DNA of 64,000 nucleotides from Scandinavium sp051650185 (GTDB taxonomy: Bacteria > Pseudomonadota > Gammaproteobacteria > Enterobacterales > Enterobacteriaceae). The position numbers were made by a program, and so were the translations under genes. Below the pieces are notes generated by a model. It did not search any database, had not been told where the DNA came from, and saw only the letters and a list, made by a program, of their open reading frames with translations. Location: positions 1-64,000 of the forward strand of contig NZ_JBOFIN010000108.1 in the NCBI RefSeq assembly GCF_051650185.1, read 5' to 3'. How positions within the stretch are numbered: the stretch's first letter is position 1; each line of letters begins with the position of its first letter. This document shows positions 41,113 to 48,828 of this stretch, in pieces.

Positions 41113-41331
41113 TTATGCGGCTTGGTTGCCAGATGGCGGGAAAACATCATCAAAGGTACATTGGCACCCAAGTTTTTCTAACCCGGCAACAATCAAACGA
41201 CAATCAGCCAGGCTCGGTGTTCTGTAGTTCAGCTCATAGTTGGCAATCCGTGACTGCCCCCATCCAATAACTGAAGCAAATGCAGCTTGCGATACACCTG
41301 CCTTTTTTCGCAGCTGTGCAATGTTGTTCAT
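41113..41331 (-). CDS. cro: Cro-type repressor
   Basis: 72 aa with a helix-turn-helix (AQLRKKAGVSQAAFASVIGWGQSRIANYE). AAAGGAGATCGCG precedes the ATG. It is divergent from cI and is transcribed from PR. Cro binds the same operators as CI and favours lytic growth. XRE-type Cro variants are common in lambdoid phages. Confidence 0.85.
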   Translation of the reverse strand: MNNIAQLRKKAGVSQAAFASVIGWGQSRIANYELNYRTPSLADCRLIVAGLEKLGCQCTFDDVFPPSGNQAA

Positions 41332-41360
41332 CGCGATCTCCTTTAGGTCACGTCAAAATG

Positions 41361-41439
41361 ATTATTCACAATATGTGATTAAGTGTCAATTACAAATCGT
41401 GTAAATACTGCAATCACATTGCGTGATAATATTAACGGT
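41361..41439. promoter_or_regulatory. OR operators with PR and PRM
   Basis: Three operators with TCACA/TGTGA-like arms: 41366-41378, 41390-41404 and 41413-41427, with centres 25 and 23 bp apart. PR on the minus strand is TTGACA (41384-41389), 17 bp, AATAAT (41361-41366). PRM on the plus strand has GATAAT at 41425-41430 and a poor -35. The cI ATG lies only 10 bp after this -10, so the cI transcript is nearly or fully leaderless, as in lambda. Confidence 0.82.
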
Positions 41440-42090
41440 ATGAAAACTATGCATGAAATTATCGGCGAGCGGATTAAGTCCCTGCGAGAAGAAAAGGGCT
41501 ATAGCCAGGCTCAGTTAGCAAAGCTTTGTGGCTGGGCGGCACCGTCACGCCTTGGAAACTATGAGCTTGGGACCAGGAAGGTAAGCGCAGATGATGCGGT
41601 GATACTTGGTGAGGTTCTTGGCGTTTCGCCGTCGCTGATTCTATTTGGTGACGAAGTCGGCCCTGTCTACAAAAAGTACGAATATCCACTCTTCTCCCAT
41701 GTTCAGGCTGGCATGTTTTCAACAGAGTTCGGCACATTTACTGACCGTGATGATGCTGACGTTTGGGTGAGTACAACCAAGAAGTCCAGCTATCAATCCT
41801 TTTGGCTTGAGGTTGATGGCAACTCAATGACAGCACCGGCGGGTTCCAAGCCTAGCTTCCCGGAAGGGATGTTGATTTTGGTTGACCCAGATCAGCCGGT
41901 TGATCCAGGTGATTTCTGCATTGCGCGTCTGGGTGGTGATGAGTTCACGTTCAAGAAGCTGATACGTGATGGCGGCATGAGCTATTTACAGCCGCTGAAC
42001 CCCCAGTTTGGTCTGATACCGTGCAATGAGCATTGCCGGATTGTAGGTAAGGTTGTCGCCTCACAGTGGCCTGACGAGACGTTTGGGTGA
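41440..42090 (+). CDS. cI: CI repressor (LexA-type self-cleaving)
   Basis: 216 aa from the ATG at 41440. The N-terminal helix-turn-helix is at residues 20-55 (YSQAQLAKLCGWAAPSRLGNYE). The C-terminal S24 domain has the cleavage pair Ala90-Gly91 (HVQAGMF), Ser129 (DGNSMTAP) and Lys172 (FTFKKLI). RecA-driven self-cleavage would induce the prophage. All catalytic residues are intact. A possible start 57 bp upstream would overlap the operators. Confidence 0.93.
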   Translation: MKTMHEIIGERIKSLREEKGYSQAQLAKLCGWAAPSRLGNYELGTRKVSADDAVILGEVLGVSPSLILFGDEVGPVYKKYEYPLFSHVQAGMFSTEFGTFTDRDDADVWVSTTKKSSYQSFWLEVDGNSMTAPAGSKPSFPEGMLILVDPDQPVDPGDFCIARLGGDEFTFKKLIRDGGMSYLQPLNPQFGLIPCNEHCRIVGKVVASQWPDETFG

Positions 42091-42182
42091 TGAGCACGGT
42101 GCTAAATCCGCCTCAAAAACCAAAGTTGGATGACTATCACGGCAAGATTGGTAAAGGACAAGCCGAGAGCAACCCAAGTTAA
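42090..42182 (+). CDS. Possible 30-aa peptide coupled to cI
   Basis: A TGATG overlap joins this short frame to the cI stop. It encodes MSTVLNPPQKPKLDDYHGKI and ten more residues. The overlap is typical of real phage genes, but size and composition give little support. It would be made in lysogens. Confidence 0.35.
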   Translation: MSTVLNPPQKPKLDDYHGKIGKGQAESNPS

Positions 42183-42211
42183 AACACTTACGCTCTCCAT
42201 TCGGAAACCTC

Positions 42212-42619
42212 ATGACGATTGACAGATTTCTTGCAATTATAGCAACAACGGTATCATTTATTGCAATTCCAGCAAGTGGATTCATAAGCTACAGATACGC
42301 AATTTTAGGGGAGCGCCGTAAGGAATTTAACGCCGTCGCTGATAATGTTCGCCATAAGTTACGTGAGCACCAAAGGCATATGGAGCAAAATATTTACCCA
42401 TCTGGTGCGTATATAGAGTTATCACAGAAGGATTTTGACACCCTGGCAGATGTAGCATATGAAAGGGACCGAAAAACGATCCGCGCGTTGTGCGATAAAT
42501 ATCAAAAAGCCCTCCACTCCAGCGTAACCGTTGATGAGCATGGAGACTATGACATTTTAGGGTTTGATGAGGCCCAGGGATTACTCGCAGAACTAATGCC
42601 CCTCATAGAAAGAAAATAA
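42212..42619 (+). CDS. Membrane-anchored lysogen-expressed protein, 135 aa
   Basis: One N-terminal transmembrane segment (residues 6-32, FLAIIATTVSFIAIPASGF) is followed by a charged cytoplasmic helical domain (GERRKEFNAVADNVRHKLREHQ). It lies 120 bp after cI on the same strand and ends at a strong terminator, so PRM would drive it in the lysogen. Genes in this slot often give superinfection exclusion or other lysogenic traits. I recognise no family; role is inferred from location. Confidence 0.65.
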   Translation: MTIDRFLAIIATTVSFIAIPASGFISYRYAILGERRKEFNAVADNVRHKLREHQRHMEQNIYPSGAYIELSQKDFDTLADVAYERDRKTIRALCDKYQKALHSSVTVDEHGDYDILGFDEAQGLLAELMPLIERK

Positions 42620-42642
42620 CCCGGCCACCGCGCCGGGTTTTT
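42618..42642 (+). terminator. Terminator of the cI transcript
   Basis: AACCCGGC-CACC-GCGCCGGGTT with TTTTT. It lies at the stop of the membrane protein gene; the minus-strand gene 42641-42853 converges on it from the other side. Confidence 0.85.
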
Positions 42643-42853
42643 ACTGCCCTTTCCTCACCATCTCAGCAGCGTCGCGCAACAAGCCTTTGTGAATGGTGTT
42701 GCCCACAGCCTTGCGCTTGCCTTCCAGAAAACCAACGATGTTATCCCGGTTAATCTCGATGCCATTGTAGATTAGCTCAAGTACCACCCCGCCAACTTCG
42801 CCAGCGATGAAAGCCACGCGATCTTCCTTCAGTTCGTCGATTTCTTCTTTCAT
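42641..42853 (-). CDS. Immunity-region protein, 70 aa
   Basis: Start set at 42853 (MKEEIDELKEDRVAF), with GAGGACGCGGAT upstream; a longer frame would run through the OL operators. Helical, with AGEVGGVVLELIYNG in the centre. A divergent promoter with a perfect TATAAT (42948-42953, minus strand) lies inside OL, so CI probably controls it. Convergent with the cI transcript. Function unknown; small proteins of this kind occur in the immunity regions of related phages. Confidence 0.65.
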   Translation of the reverse strand: MKEEIDELKEDRVAFIAGEVGGVVLELIYNGIEINRDNIVGFLEGKRKAVGNTIHKGLLRDAAEMVRKGQ

Positions 42854-42925
42854 ATCCGCGTCCTCATTGATTTTTTTTATGAGCATATCACGGAAGCAAT
42901 AAAAATAAATAACCACGAAAAACAT

Positions 42926-42994
42926 ACACATAATGTGTGATAGATAAATTATACACATTTTGTGATTGACCAATGAATCACAATACGTGAATAT
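42926..42994. promoter_or_regulatory. OL operators with PL and a divergent promoter
   Basis: Three operators similar to OR: 42926-42938 (ACACATAATGTGT), 42952-42966 and 42977-42991, with centres 27 and 25 bp apart. PL on the plus strand is TTGACC (42966-42971), 17 bp, GAATAT (42989-42994), leading to N. On the minus strand TATAAT at 42948-42953 faces the 70-aa gene. Confidence 0.8.
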
Positions 42995-43043
42995 TAACTT
43001 CATCAACAGGACGCAACATTCACCAGGACGGTGATTCAATCGA

Positions 43044-43057
43044 GCACTGAAAAGTGC
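43044..43057 (+). promoter_or_regulatory. nutL boxB hairpin
   Basis: GCACT-GAAA-AGTGC, a 5-bp stem with the same GNRA loop as nutR, and the same CAATCGAGC in front. The two stems differ at one pair (A-U for G-C), a compensatory change. It lies about 50 bp after the PL start, before N, as in lambda. Confidence 0.78.
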
Positions 43058-43190
43058 AACAAACCAAACGAGGTGGGTTTGGGGTATAGGCAGAAGCCAA
43101 CCTCTTCGGCAGAGGCGCTTGGCAATGAGTAAGCGATCAGGGTTAGCCGCCTGACTGTCTGTACCACCAAAACCATTTCAGGAGGTCACC

Positions 43191-43544
43191 ATGATTAAGC
43201 AGCAGAACATCAAAAGCAATGCGCGTTCTCGTCGTGATGCTCGTCGCAAAGAGAAACAGGTAGCGTTTGCAGCGGCTAACCCAATGATGGTCGGTCGTCA
43301 CTATGACGTTGACATGACTCCGGTAGAGATTGACCAACGAGCCGGATATGAACCATCCCCTATAAAGTTCATCGCTCAGGATGCTGCCTGGCAGCGTCAG
43401 GAGTACAAACGCCAGATTGAACGCGCATCAGTACTGTATACGCATGAGTTCGGACGTAAACAGGTAGAAATCGGCGGGTGTCTGTCACAGGTTGCAATCT
43501 ACGCCGCTGGGCATCGCGGGAGTAAATCGATTACGGCGCGTTAA
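43191..43544 (+). CDS. N: N-type early antiterminator
   Basis: 117 aa, first gene of the PL operon, with AGGAGGTCACC before the ATG. Residues 9-30 form an arginine-rich motif (NARSRRDARRKEKQVAFAAA) closely like lambda N (TRRRERRAEKQAQWKAANP); it would bind boxB. The rest is unlike lambda N in sequence and probably disordered, as is usual. It is expressed from PL past the matched nut sites. Confidence 0.87.
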   Translation: MIKQQNIKSNARSRRDARRKEKQVAFAAANPMMVGRHYDVDMTPVEIDQRAGYEPSPIKFIAQDAAWQRQEYKRQIERASVLYTHEFGRKQVEIGGCLSQVAIYAAGHRGSKSITAR

Positions 43545-43590
43545 GCAGCTCTTTGCGAAGGGCTGACGGTAAACAAACAGAGAGGTGAGT

Positions 43591-43821
43591 ATGGAAGATA
43601 AGTATTGCCTTGGAGGGGTTGATCTCGAATTAAGCGTGTATCGAGACATTCTTGAGATAGTAGCACCGGCAGTAATCCGCGTTGTGGAGTCATCCATTGC
43701 TGGCGGGGATGGCGATGAGCAAGTTAAGCAGAAAGCAAAGCTTGCTTGCACCGCCGTTGTTCAGGCTTTATCTGGTGTTGCTGTAGATATTAAAACGAAA
43801 GGAACCCCACCGATTTCTTAG
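43591..43821 (+). CDS. Unknown PL-operon protein, 76 aa
   Basis: GAGAGGTGAGT precedes the ATG. A helical, mildly hydrophobic protein (YRDILEIVAPAVIRVVE) without a clear membrane span. The end converges with the minus-strand 62-aa gene. Not recognised. Confidence 0.6.
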   Translation: MEDKYCLGGVDLELSVYRDILEIVAPAVIRVVESSIAGGDGDEQVKQKAKLACTAVVQALSGVAVDIKTKGTPPIS

Positions 43822-43978
43822 GGCTTCCGATTTTTTCCATAAATTCTTCGTCCTGAAGAAGTTCTTCAAATTCTTTTTCATAGCGAACAAGGTTCTGAAG
43901 ATAGGACTTTGGTGAGTATTTCTGTTCTTTGGTCGCCATGTATGCGATGGCCAGTTCTTTAGCGGTGTACTCGCTCAT
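43790..43978 (-). CDS. Counter-oriented small protein, 62 aa
   Basis: On the minus strand against the PL operon, overlapping the preceding gene by 32 bp. AAGGAATGATTA gives a good ribosome site. The protein is helical and acidic (EYTAKELAIAYMATKEQKY, LQDEEFMEKIG). Position and orientation suggest a separately controlled gene. From 43979 to 44236 I see no certain gene. Confidence 0.55.
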   Translation of the reverse strand: MSEYTAKELAIAYMATKEQKYSPKSYLQNLVRYEKEFEELLQDEEFMEKIGSPKKSVGFLSF

Positions 43979-44236
43979 TAATCATTCCTTAATTGTCTGT
44001 GGAATAACCAATTTAGCAATTTCCTTTGTCTGTGGAAAGCAGGGAAACCACGCGCCGGGCGTGGATAAATATCCCGGCAAAGCCAAGTCGCCAAGTGCGG
44101 CTTTTTTATTAGATACCCAAGGCGCTTTACGAGGCGCTTTCGTTATCTAACGGCGGCTATCCACCGCTATATCGGCAATTGCGCCGGATGCATTTATCAA
44201 CTGTTCAGTTTGCCGCGTTAAGGCTAAGAGAGAAAC

Positions 44237-44509
44237 ATGAAGATTGATTTTGATGTGAGTGCTGCTGGCGTTGATGTTTCAACCAGCGGTTATCGAGACC
44301 ACCTCAATTTAGAGGTTCGCGGAGTTGAGATATCAGACCTCCTTTCGAGTATTGATGAAACCGTTCTCTTCGATGGAATAGACCTCGAAGATTATATCGA
44401 TTGGGCCGACGGTAAAGGGAAAGCGCCCGATGTTTTAGGCCGGCTTGATGCTGATGAAGTTATCGCATGGCTGCGCAGCAACGGTCACCTTGAGGAGCAA
44501 GAATCATGA
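44237..44509 (+). CDS. Unknown PL-operon protein, 90 aa
   Basis: An acidic protein (MKIDFDVSAAGVDV, DGIDLEDYIDWADGKG) with AGAGAG in front of the ATG. It overlaps the next small gene by 4 bp. Similar proteins are common in the left operons of P22-type phages; no function known to me. Confidence 0.6.
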   Translation: MKIDFDVSAAGVDVSTSGYRDHLNLEVRGVEISDLLSSIDETVLFDGIDLEDYIDWADGKGKAPDVLGRLDADEVIAWLRSNGHLEEQES

Positions 44510-44658
44510 CAATTAATCACCCTCTTCTTCGTAAAGCTCAAGAGAAAGCCCGTACAGCTCGTCAGAACCGCGACGGTGCCAAGTGGATGGAAGCCAACGA
44601 AGAGATGAAGAAAGCCGCTGGCATGCCGTGGTATCGCTCGCAGCGTAACGCGCACTAA
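44506..44658 (+). CDS. Small basic protein, 50 aa
   Basis: A short gene joined by an ATGA overlap to the gene before. The product (MTINHPLLRKAQEKARTARQ, then NEEMKKAAGMPWYRSQRNAH) is basic and helical. The overlap and the clear stop before a gap support a real gene. Not recognised. Confidence 0.6.
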   Translation: MTINHPLLRKAQEKARTARQNRDGAKWMEANEEMKKAAGMPWYRSQRNAH

Positions 44659-44731
44659 CCCCCTTCCACTTTCAACGACCAGGCAGACAACAAGTTGCCG
44701 GGATTCGTGCACTAAAAATTCAGGAGAAACC

Positions 44732-45820
44732 ATGAGCGAAGTAACGGATTTAACCGTCATTGAGATTAAGCCGGAACAGGCTCCGGTGCTGTACGCACCA
44801 AACGGGCTGGATGCTTATCTTGAGCAGATCCGGCAGCAGGTCAACGAAGTTCCCGACCTGAGCACCAAGAAAGGCCGTGACCGTGTCGCCTCTCTGGCGG
44901 CGTCAGTATCCCGCAGCAAGACCGCAATCGAAAAGCCAGGACGTGAATACCTCAAGCGCCTGAAAGAGGCAGTGAAGCCAGCAGAAGCCGAAATTAAGCG
45001 CTTCGTTGATGCATGTGACGAGTTGCGCGACGCGACCCGCCGCCCTCTCACCGAATGGGAAGAAGAGCAGGAACGCATCAAGGCTGAAGAAGCCATGAAC
45101 GCTATGCACGCCGAAGCGCTGGAAATTAACGTCGCATTCGATCGTCATCGCGCCGAAAAGCTCGAAGCAGACCACGAAATGGCCCTGCTGATGAACGACG
45201 CTTTCGACCGTGACCGCGAAGAGCAGCGCCGCCTGGCGGAACAGGCTCAGCGTGAGCGTGATGAAAAGATCCAGCGAGAAGCCGCTGAAAAAGCCACTCG
45301 TGATGCTGAAGAAAAAGCCAACCGTGAACGCCAGCAGCACCAGGATGCACTTAGTGAGATCAGCGGTATTCAGCAGCAGGTGATCATCGCTCAGTCTGGC
45401 CGTTTAGGTGTTCGCCAGGGCGGGACAATCCAGTGCATTAAAGACACGCTGGCTGAAACTGAGGCGTGGCCTATTGATGAGCGCTTTGGCTCATTGATGG
45501 TTGCGGCTGAAAATGCCAAGCAGCAAGCAATTGCACAAATTAAGCAATTGCTGAACAACGCAGAAACAATTCAAAAACAGCAGGAAGAAGCTGATCGCAT
45601 TAAGCGTGAAGCCGAACAGAAAGAGCAGGCTCGCCTGGCTGAAGAGAAACGCATCGCCGATGAGAAAGTCAAACGCGAAGCCGATGTTGAGCATCGTCGT
45701 ACAGTTAACCGCCGCGTCATTGCCGATCTGATTGTTCAGGGCATCCCTGAAGAATTCGCGCAGAAAGCTATGCTGGCAATCGCTGGCGGGAAAGTGGCTG
45801 ACGCGCACATCAAATACTGA
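44732..45820 (+). CDS. Coiled-coil recombination-module protein, 362 aa
   Basis: TCAGGAGAAACC precedes the ATG. Residues 110-215 and 275-330 are long charged coiled coils (RLAEQAQRERDEKIQREAAEK), which often cause it to be mislabelled TolA. The ends are globular (NEVPDLSTKKGRDRVASLA at the front). It always seems to stand upstream of the Erf gene in P22-like phages, so it probably works with it in recombination; that is inference from gene order. Confidence 0.75.
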   Translation: MSEVTDLTVIEIKPEQAPVLYAPNGLDAYLEQIRQQVNEVPDLSTKKGRDRVASLAASVSRSKTAIEKPGREYLKRLKEAVKPAEAEIKRFVDACDELRDATRRPLTEWEEEQERIKAEEAMNAMHAEALEINVAFDRHRAEKLEADHEMALLMNDAFDRDREEQRRLAEQAQRERDEKIQREAAEKATRDAEEKANRERQQHQDALSEISGIQQQVIIAQSGRLGVRQGGTIQCIKDTLAETEAWPIDERFGSLMVAAENAKQQAIAQIKQLLNNAETIQKQQEEADRIKREAEQKEQARLAEEKRIADEKVKREADVEHRRTVNRRVIADLIVQGIPEEFAQKAMLAIAGGKVADAHIKY

Positions 45821-45828
45821 GGTAAGTC

Positions 45829-46011
45829 ATGCTTCCAGCTCAATTAGCAAGGACACCAAAACAAAGCCATCTGAAACGCAAGAGCCTGCTTGTCGAGGCT
45901 CTCTACTGGCGCGATGAAGGCAACAGAAAGATGAAGCGCGTTTGTCTCAGCATGGCGCGGGATGAGCGATTAAACAAAGGCCTTTTCCTCGGCGATGAAT
46001 TGCCGTTCTGA
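45829..46011 (+). CDS. Small PL-operon protein, 60 aa
   Basis: Located between the coiled-coil gene and erf, with AGGTAAGTC before the ATG and a stop 8 bp before erf. Basic and helical (YWRDEGNRKMKRVCLSMARDE). It is a regular companion of erf in related phages as far as I recall. Function unknown. Confidence 0.65.
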   Translation: MLPAQLARTPKQSHLKRKSLLVEALYWRDEGNRKMKRVCLSMARDERLNKGLFLGDELPF

Positions 46012-46018
46012 GGTAATT

Positions 46019-46645
46019 ATGGACACAAAAAAAGTCTATGCGGCGATAAGCGGGGTTGCCTCTCAGCTTGCCGAACAAGGCATTCAAAAAGCCCGCAAGC
46101 AAGGCAGCCAGGTTAACTACGCGTTTCGTGGAATTGACGATGTCTATAACGCGCTGGCTCCGGCGCTAGTGAAACACAAACTACTGATCCTTCCTCGCTA
46201 TACGGAGCGAACCTGCGTAGAACGCCAAAGCAAAAGCGGTGGCGCGTTGTTTTACATCACTGTCCGCGGTGATTTCGATTTCGTTAGCACCGAAGATGGT
46301 AGCGTTCACTCGGTGACGACTTACGGAGAGGCAATGGATAGCGGAGACAAGGCCACCAACAAAGCCATGTCTATTGCCTATAAATACGCTGCATTCCAGG
46401 CTTTCTGCATTCCTACTGAAGAGACCGCCATTGACCCTGACGCATACTCTCATCAGGTTCAGCCAGCTAACGCTGATCAAATCCTTTCAGAGTTCACTCA
46501 GTACGCAGGGAATGAGAATGACGGGAAGAAATTGCAGGCACGTTATAGCGAAGCCTGGACACGACTGAACGGCCATGCCGACCACCAGGCTAAGTGCAAA
46601 GACGTCACCGGAATTCGGCTCAAAGAGCTGAAACAGACGGCATAG
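46019..46645 (+). CDS. erf: Erf single-strand annealing recombinase
   Basis: 208 aa from the ATG at 46019 (GAGGTAATT upstream). The ERF core is KARKQGSQVNYAFRGIDDVYNAL and YGEAMDSGDKATNKAMSIAYKYA, well conserved. Erf (P22) forms rings on single-stranded DNA and anneals strands, allowing genome circularisation and recombination without RecA. The C-terminal 60 residues are variable, as expected. Confidence 0.93.
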   Translation: MDTKKVYAAISGVASQLAEQGIQKARKQGSQVNYAFRGIDDVYNALAPALVKHKLLILPRYTERTCVERQSKSGGALFYITVRGDFDFVSTEDGSVHSVTTYGEAMDSGDKATNKAMSIAYKYAAFQAFCIPTEETAIDPDAYSHQVQPANADQILSEFTQYAGNENDGKKLQARYSEAWTRLNGHADHQAKCKDVTGIRLKELKQTA

Positions 46646-46686
46646 CCCGCCAATCTCACCACAGGACGGCCCCGCCCGTTACCGCT

Positions 46687-46968
46687 ATGAAACCAGAATC
46701 GATCCTCAACATTCTGCGCAAAGATGCGCGGAACAACATCACTGCGTTTCACCGCAGCCAAACGGTGCGAGGCGCACGTGCTCACACCGGGGGTATAACG
46801 CTTAACTACCACGAGCCCTATTACGAAGGATGGGCTCCTGCTCTTGCGATGCAGGAGGTTTTTATCGGTGCCGCAGAACTCAGCCAGATTGAGAAATTCC
46901 TGACGGTTGAGTCATGGGGTAACGGGAACATCGGCGGCCGCATCTATCGCCTTAAGGAGCAGCAATGA
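46687..46968 (+). CDS. Unknown protein after erf, 93 aa
   Basis: MKPESILNILRKDARNNITAF begins the product; a GITLNYHEPYYEGW segment is in the middle. The ribosome site is weak (AGGACGG well upstream). It overlaps the Myb-like gene by 4 bp. Not recognised. Confidence 0.6.
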   Translation: MKPESILNILRKDARNNITAFHRSQTVRGARAHTGGITLNYHEPYYEGWAPALAMQEVFIGAAELSQIEKFLTVESWGNGNIGGRIYRLKEQQ

Positions 46969-47429
46969 GACGTGAATCGTGGGAGTCATGGGAGGAAGCA
47001 TTCGTGCGTGAAGTCGGCACAACAATGCCGATCCCCATGATTGCCGAGAAACTGGAACGTTCGCCGCGCGCCATCCAGTGCAAGGCTGGCCGGCTGAATG
47101 TGAAGCTTGATGTCGGCTCGCCTGGTCGCCCATGGACAGAAGCAGAAGTTTTCCTCTTTGGACGCTTTACACCGGAGGAAATCGCTACCGCTACCGGCAG
47201 AAGCATTTACTCCGTCAGAAGCAAACGCAACTTACTGGCCCGAGCGTCAGGAGGAAAGATTATGTCTGAATGGACAGCAGAAGAGTTAGCCCTGCTCTGG
47301 CGCCACAACAACGCCACGGTAGCCGAAATGACCGGGCGCAGCATTGAGGAAATCGCTGAGCGGCGGTTGCAGGCGAATTCAGACCGCAACAACTGGCCTG
47401 AGTTTGACCCTGAGCGGGAGGATTCATGA
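46965..47429 (+). CDS. Triple Myb/SANT-like DNA-binding protein
   Basis: 154 aa made of three similar units, each starting with a tryptophan and ending in a recognition-type helix: SWESWEEAFVREV...RSPRAIQCKAGRL, RPWTEAEVFLFGR...TGRSIYSVRSKRN and SEWTAEELALLWR...TGRSIEEIAERRL. This resembles Myb/SANT repeats. It overlaps genes on both sides by 4 bp. Probably it binds DNA; the target is not known. Confidence 0.65.
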   Translation: MRRESWESWEEAFVREVGTTMPIPMIAEKLERSPRAIQCKAGRLNVKLDVGSPGRPWTEAEVFLFGRFTPEEIATATGRSIYSVRSKRNLLARASGGKIMSEWTAEELALLWRHNNATVAEMTGRSIEEIAERRLQANSDRNNWPEFDPEREDS

Positions 47430-47977
47430 CCGATTACACCGGAAGCAAAACTCCAGCCGATCAGCGTGACCTGTGGCGAACGCCGCCAGCCCTCTTCGCA
47501 GCATTGAATGCGGAGTTCTGTTTTCAACTGGATGCCGCAGCAGCCGAGCAAAACACGCTGTGCCGCCGGTTCATCACCGAAGAGCAAGACACGCTGAGCA
47601 CTCCCTGGGTTGGTTATTTGACCTCTCCTGGTTATGCCTGGCTAAACCCGCCTTACAGCGATATCACTCCGTTTGTTAAGAAGGCCGCCGCCGAGAGCGA
47701 CAATCAGATCGGCACGGTCATGCTGGTACCGGCAGACACTTCGGTTGGCTGGTTCCGTGAGGCTATCGAAACGGCCAGCGAGGTGCGCTTCATTACTGCT
47801 GGGCGACTGGCGTTTATCAACCCGGTCACCGGTAAGCCCGTCAGTGGTAACAGCAAAGGTTCCATCCTGATTATTTGGCGTCCCTATCCCAGAACGCACT
47901 GCGAATTCACTACGGTTGAGCGCGATGTGCTGATGGAGTTTGGCGCGAAATTATTGGCAAGACGGGAGGCCGCATGA
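47426..47977 (+). CDS. dam: DNA N6-adenine methyltransferase (phage Dam)
   Basis: 183 aa, the length of the phage Dam family. It contains the catalytic NPPY (YAWLNPPYSD near residue 75), an N-terminal DLWRTPPALFAALN segment and the VMLVPADTSVGWFREA strand-helix. It would methylate adenines in phage DNA, protecting it from host restriction or affecting packaging and gene control. It overlaps both neighbours by 4 bp. Confidence 0.88.
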   Translation: MTDYTGSKTPADQRDLWRTPPALFAALNAEFCFQLDAAAAEQNTLCRRFITEEQDTLSTPWVGYLTSPGYAWLNPPYSDITPFVKKAAAESDNQIGTVMLVPADTSVGWFREAIETASEVRFITAGRLAFINPVTGKPVSGNSKGSILIIWRPYPRTHCEFTTVERDVLMEFGAKLLARREAA

Positions 47978-48432
47978 GCGAAGGAATTGATCTGCTTATT
48001 TATAACGATGAGTTCCCCGGATTTGCGTACAACAAAGTGACCGGTCAGTTCTTTGGAAGGAAGAGTGGAAAACCGATGCCGGAGAACAACGACATCCTTC
48101 ACAGTCTCAATCTCCGGCTTTCAGGTATCGGTAAGCCGACTGACTTCCTCACTGTCGAGCCTGATCCGGTTTATGACCGCGTGGTCATGAATCCTCCTTT
48201 CGGCCGTCAGGCAGACATCAAGCACGTTTCTCACGCACTCAAATTCCTTAAACCGGACGGTCTGCTGGTATCGGTTATGGCTTCATCTGTGACGTTTCGC
48301 AGCAACAAGCTGACAACTGATTTCCGCCAACTCATCGAGGAGCGTGGCGGTCACATAGAAGAACTACCTGAAGGTGCATTCAAATCATCAGGAACGATGG
48401 TGAATACCGTCATCGTGGTTATTCCTGGGTGA
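47974..48432 (+). CDS. Shortened adenine methyltransferase-like protein
   Basis: 152 aa. Residues 56-152 match the C-terminal part of adenine methyltransferases: TVEPDPVYDRVVMNPPFGRQ with NPPF, KFLKPDGLLVSVMASSVTFR and a final TMVNTVIVVIPG. The cofactor-binding motif I (xDxGxGxG type) that should precede it is absent; the first 50 residues are unrelated. It may be an internally deleted, inactive protein or a domain working with the Dam gene it overlaps. Confidence 0.7.
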   Translation: MSEGIDLLIYNDEFPGFAYNKVTGQFFGRKSGKPMPENNDILHSLNLRLSGIGKPTDFLTVEPDPVYDRVVMNPPFGRQADIKHVSHALKFLKPDGLLVSVMASSVTFRSNKLTTDFRQLIEERGGHIEELPEGAFKSSGTMVNTVIVVIPG

Positions 48433-48496
48433 CGTAACTGATAGCCAGTTATGAGCTGGCTATTGGGTGCGAAAGCATCACCTCGTGATCCCTTTT

Positions 48497-48523
48497 GCCC
48501 GGCCCCATGCCGGGCTTCTTTTT
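48497..48523 (+). terminator. Terminator between methyltransferase and xis
   Basis: GCCCGG-CCCCAT-GCCGGGC then TTCTTTTT. N-modified polymerase would read through it into xis and int. A second hairpin (GATAGCCAG...CTGGCTATT) lies at 48439-48464. Confidence 0.8.
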
Positions 48524-48537
48524 GCCTGGAGAAAACT

Positions 48538-48783
48538 ATGAGCGAAATGACCTTAATCGTTCCCAACGACTGGGTGACGGAGAAAAAATTAATTGAGATA
48601 ACCGGCCTTCGTAAAGGAACCATTGAAGCTGCCCGCAGAAATTCGTGGATGGTAGGCCGGGAATATTTACATGTTGCACCAGATGGAAATCCAAAAGAAA
48701 ACAGCGAATGCATGTACAACCGCAAGGCCGTCGATCAGTGGGTTGAGAGCCTCAAGAAAAATCAACCGGGTGCGCGCCAATGA
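48538..48783 (+). CDS. xis: Excisionase
   Basis: 81 aa from the ATG at 48538, GGAGAAAACT upstream. A winged-helix protein (DWVTEKKLIEITGLRKGTIE, then NRKAVDQWVESLKKN) like small excisionases. It would bind attL/attR arms to direct Int toward excision. It lies upstream of int on the same strand, the usual order. Confidence 0.8.
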   Translation: MSEMTLIVPNDWVTEKKLIEITGLRKGTIEAARRNSWMVGREYLHVAPDGNPKENSECMYNRKAVDQWVESLKKNQPGARQ

Positions 48784-48828
48784 AGATCCGTTTATGCTTG
48801 ACGGGCTCTTGGACGTCAGGAGGGAACA

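Noticed and set aside
43929..44150. Plus-strand frame of 73 codons
   Set aside because: It runs antisense to the 62-aa minus-strand gene, starts without a ribosome site and has no phage-like features.
44732..45820. TolA-like membrane protein
   Set aside because: There is no transmembrane segment; the similarity is only to charged coiled coil.
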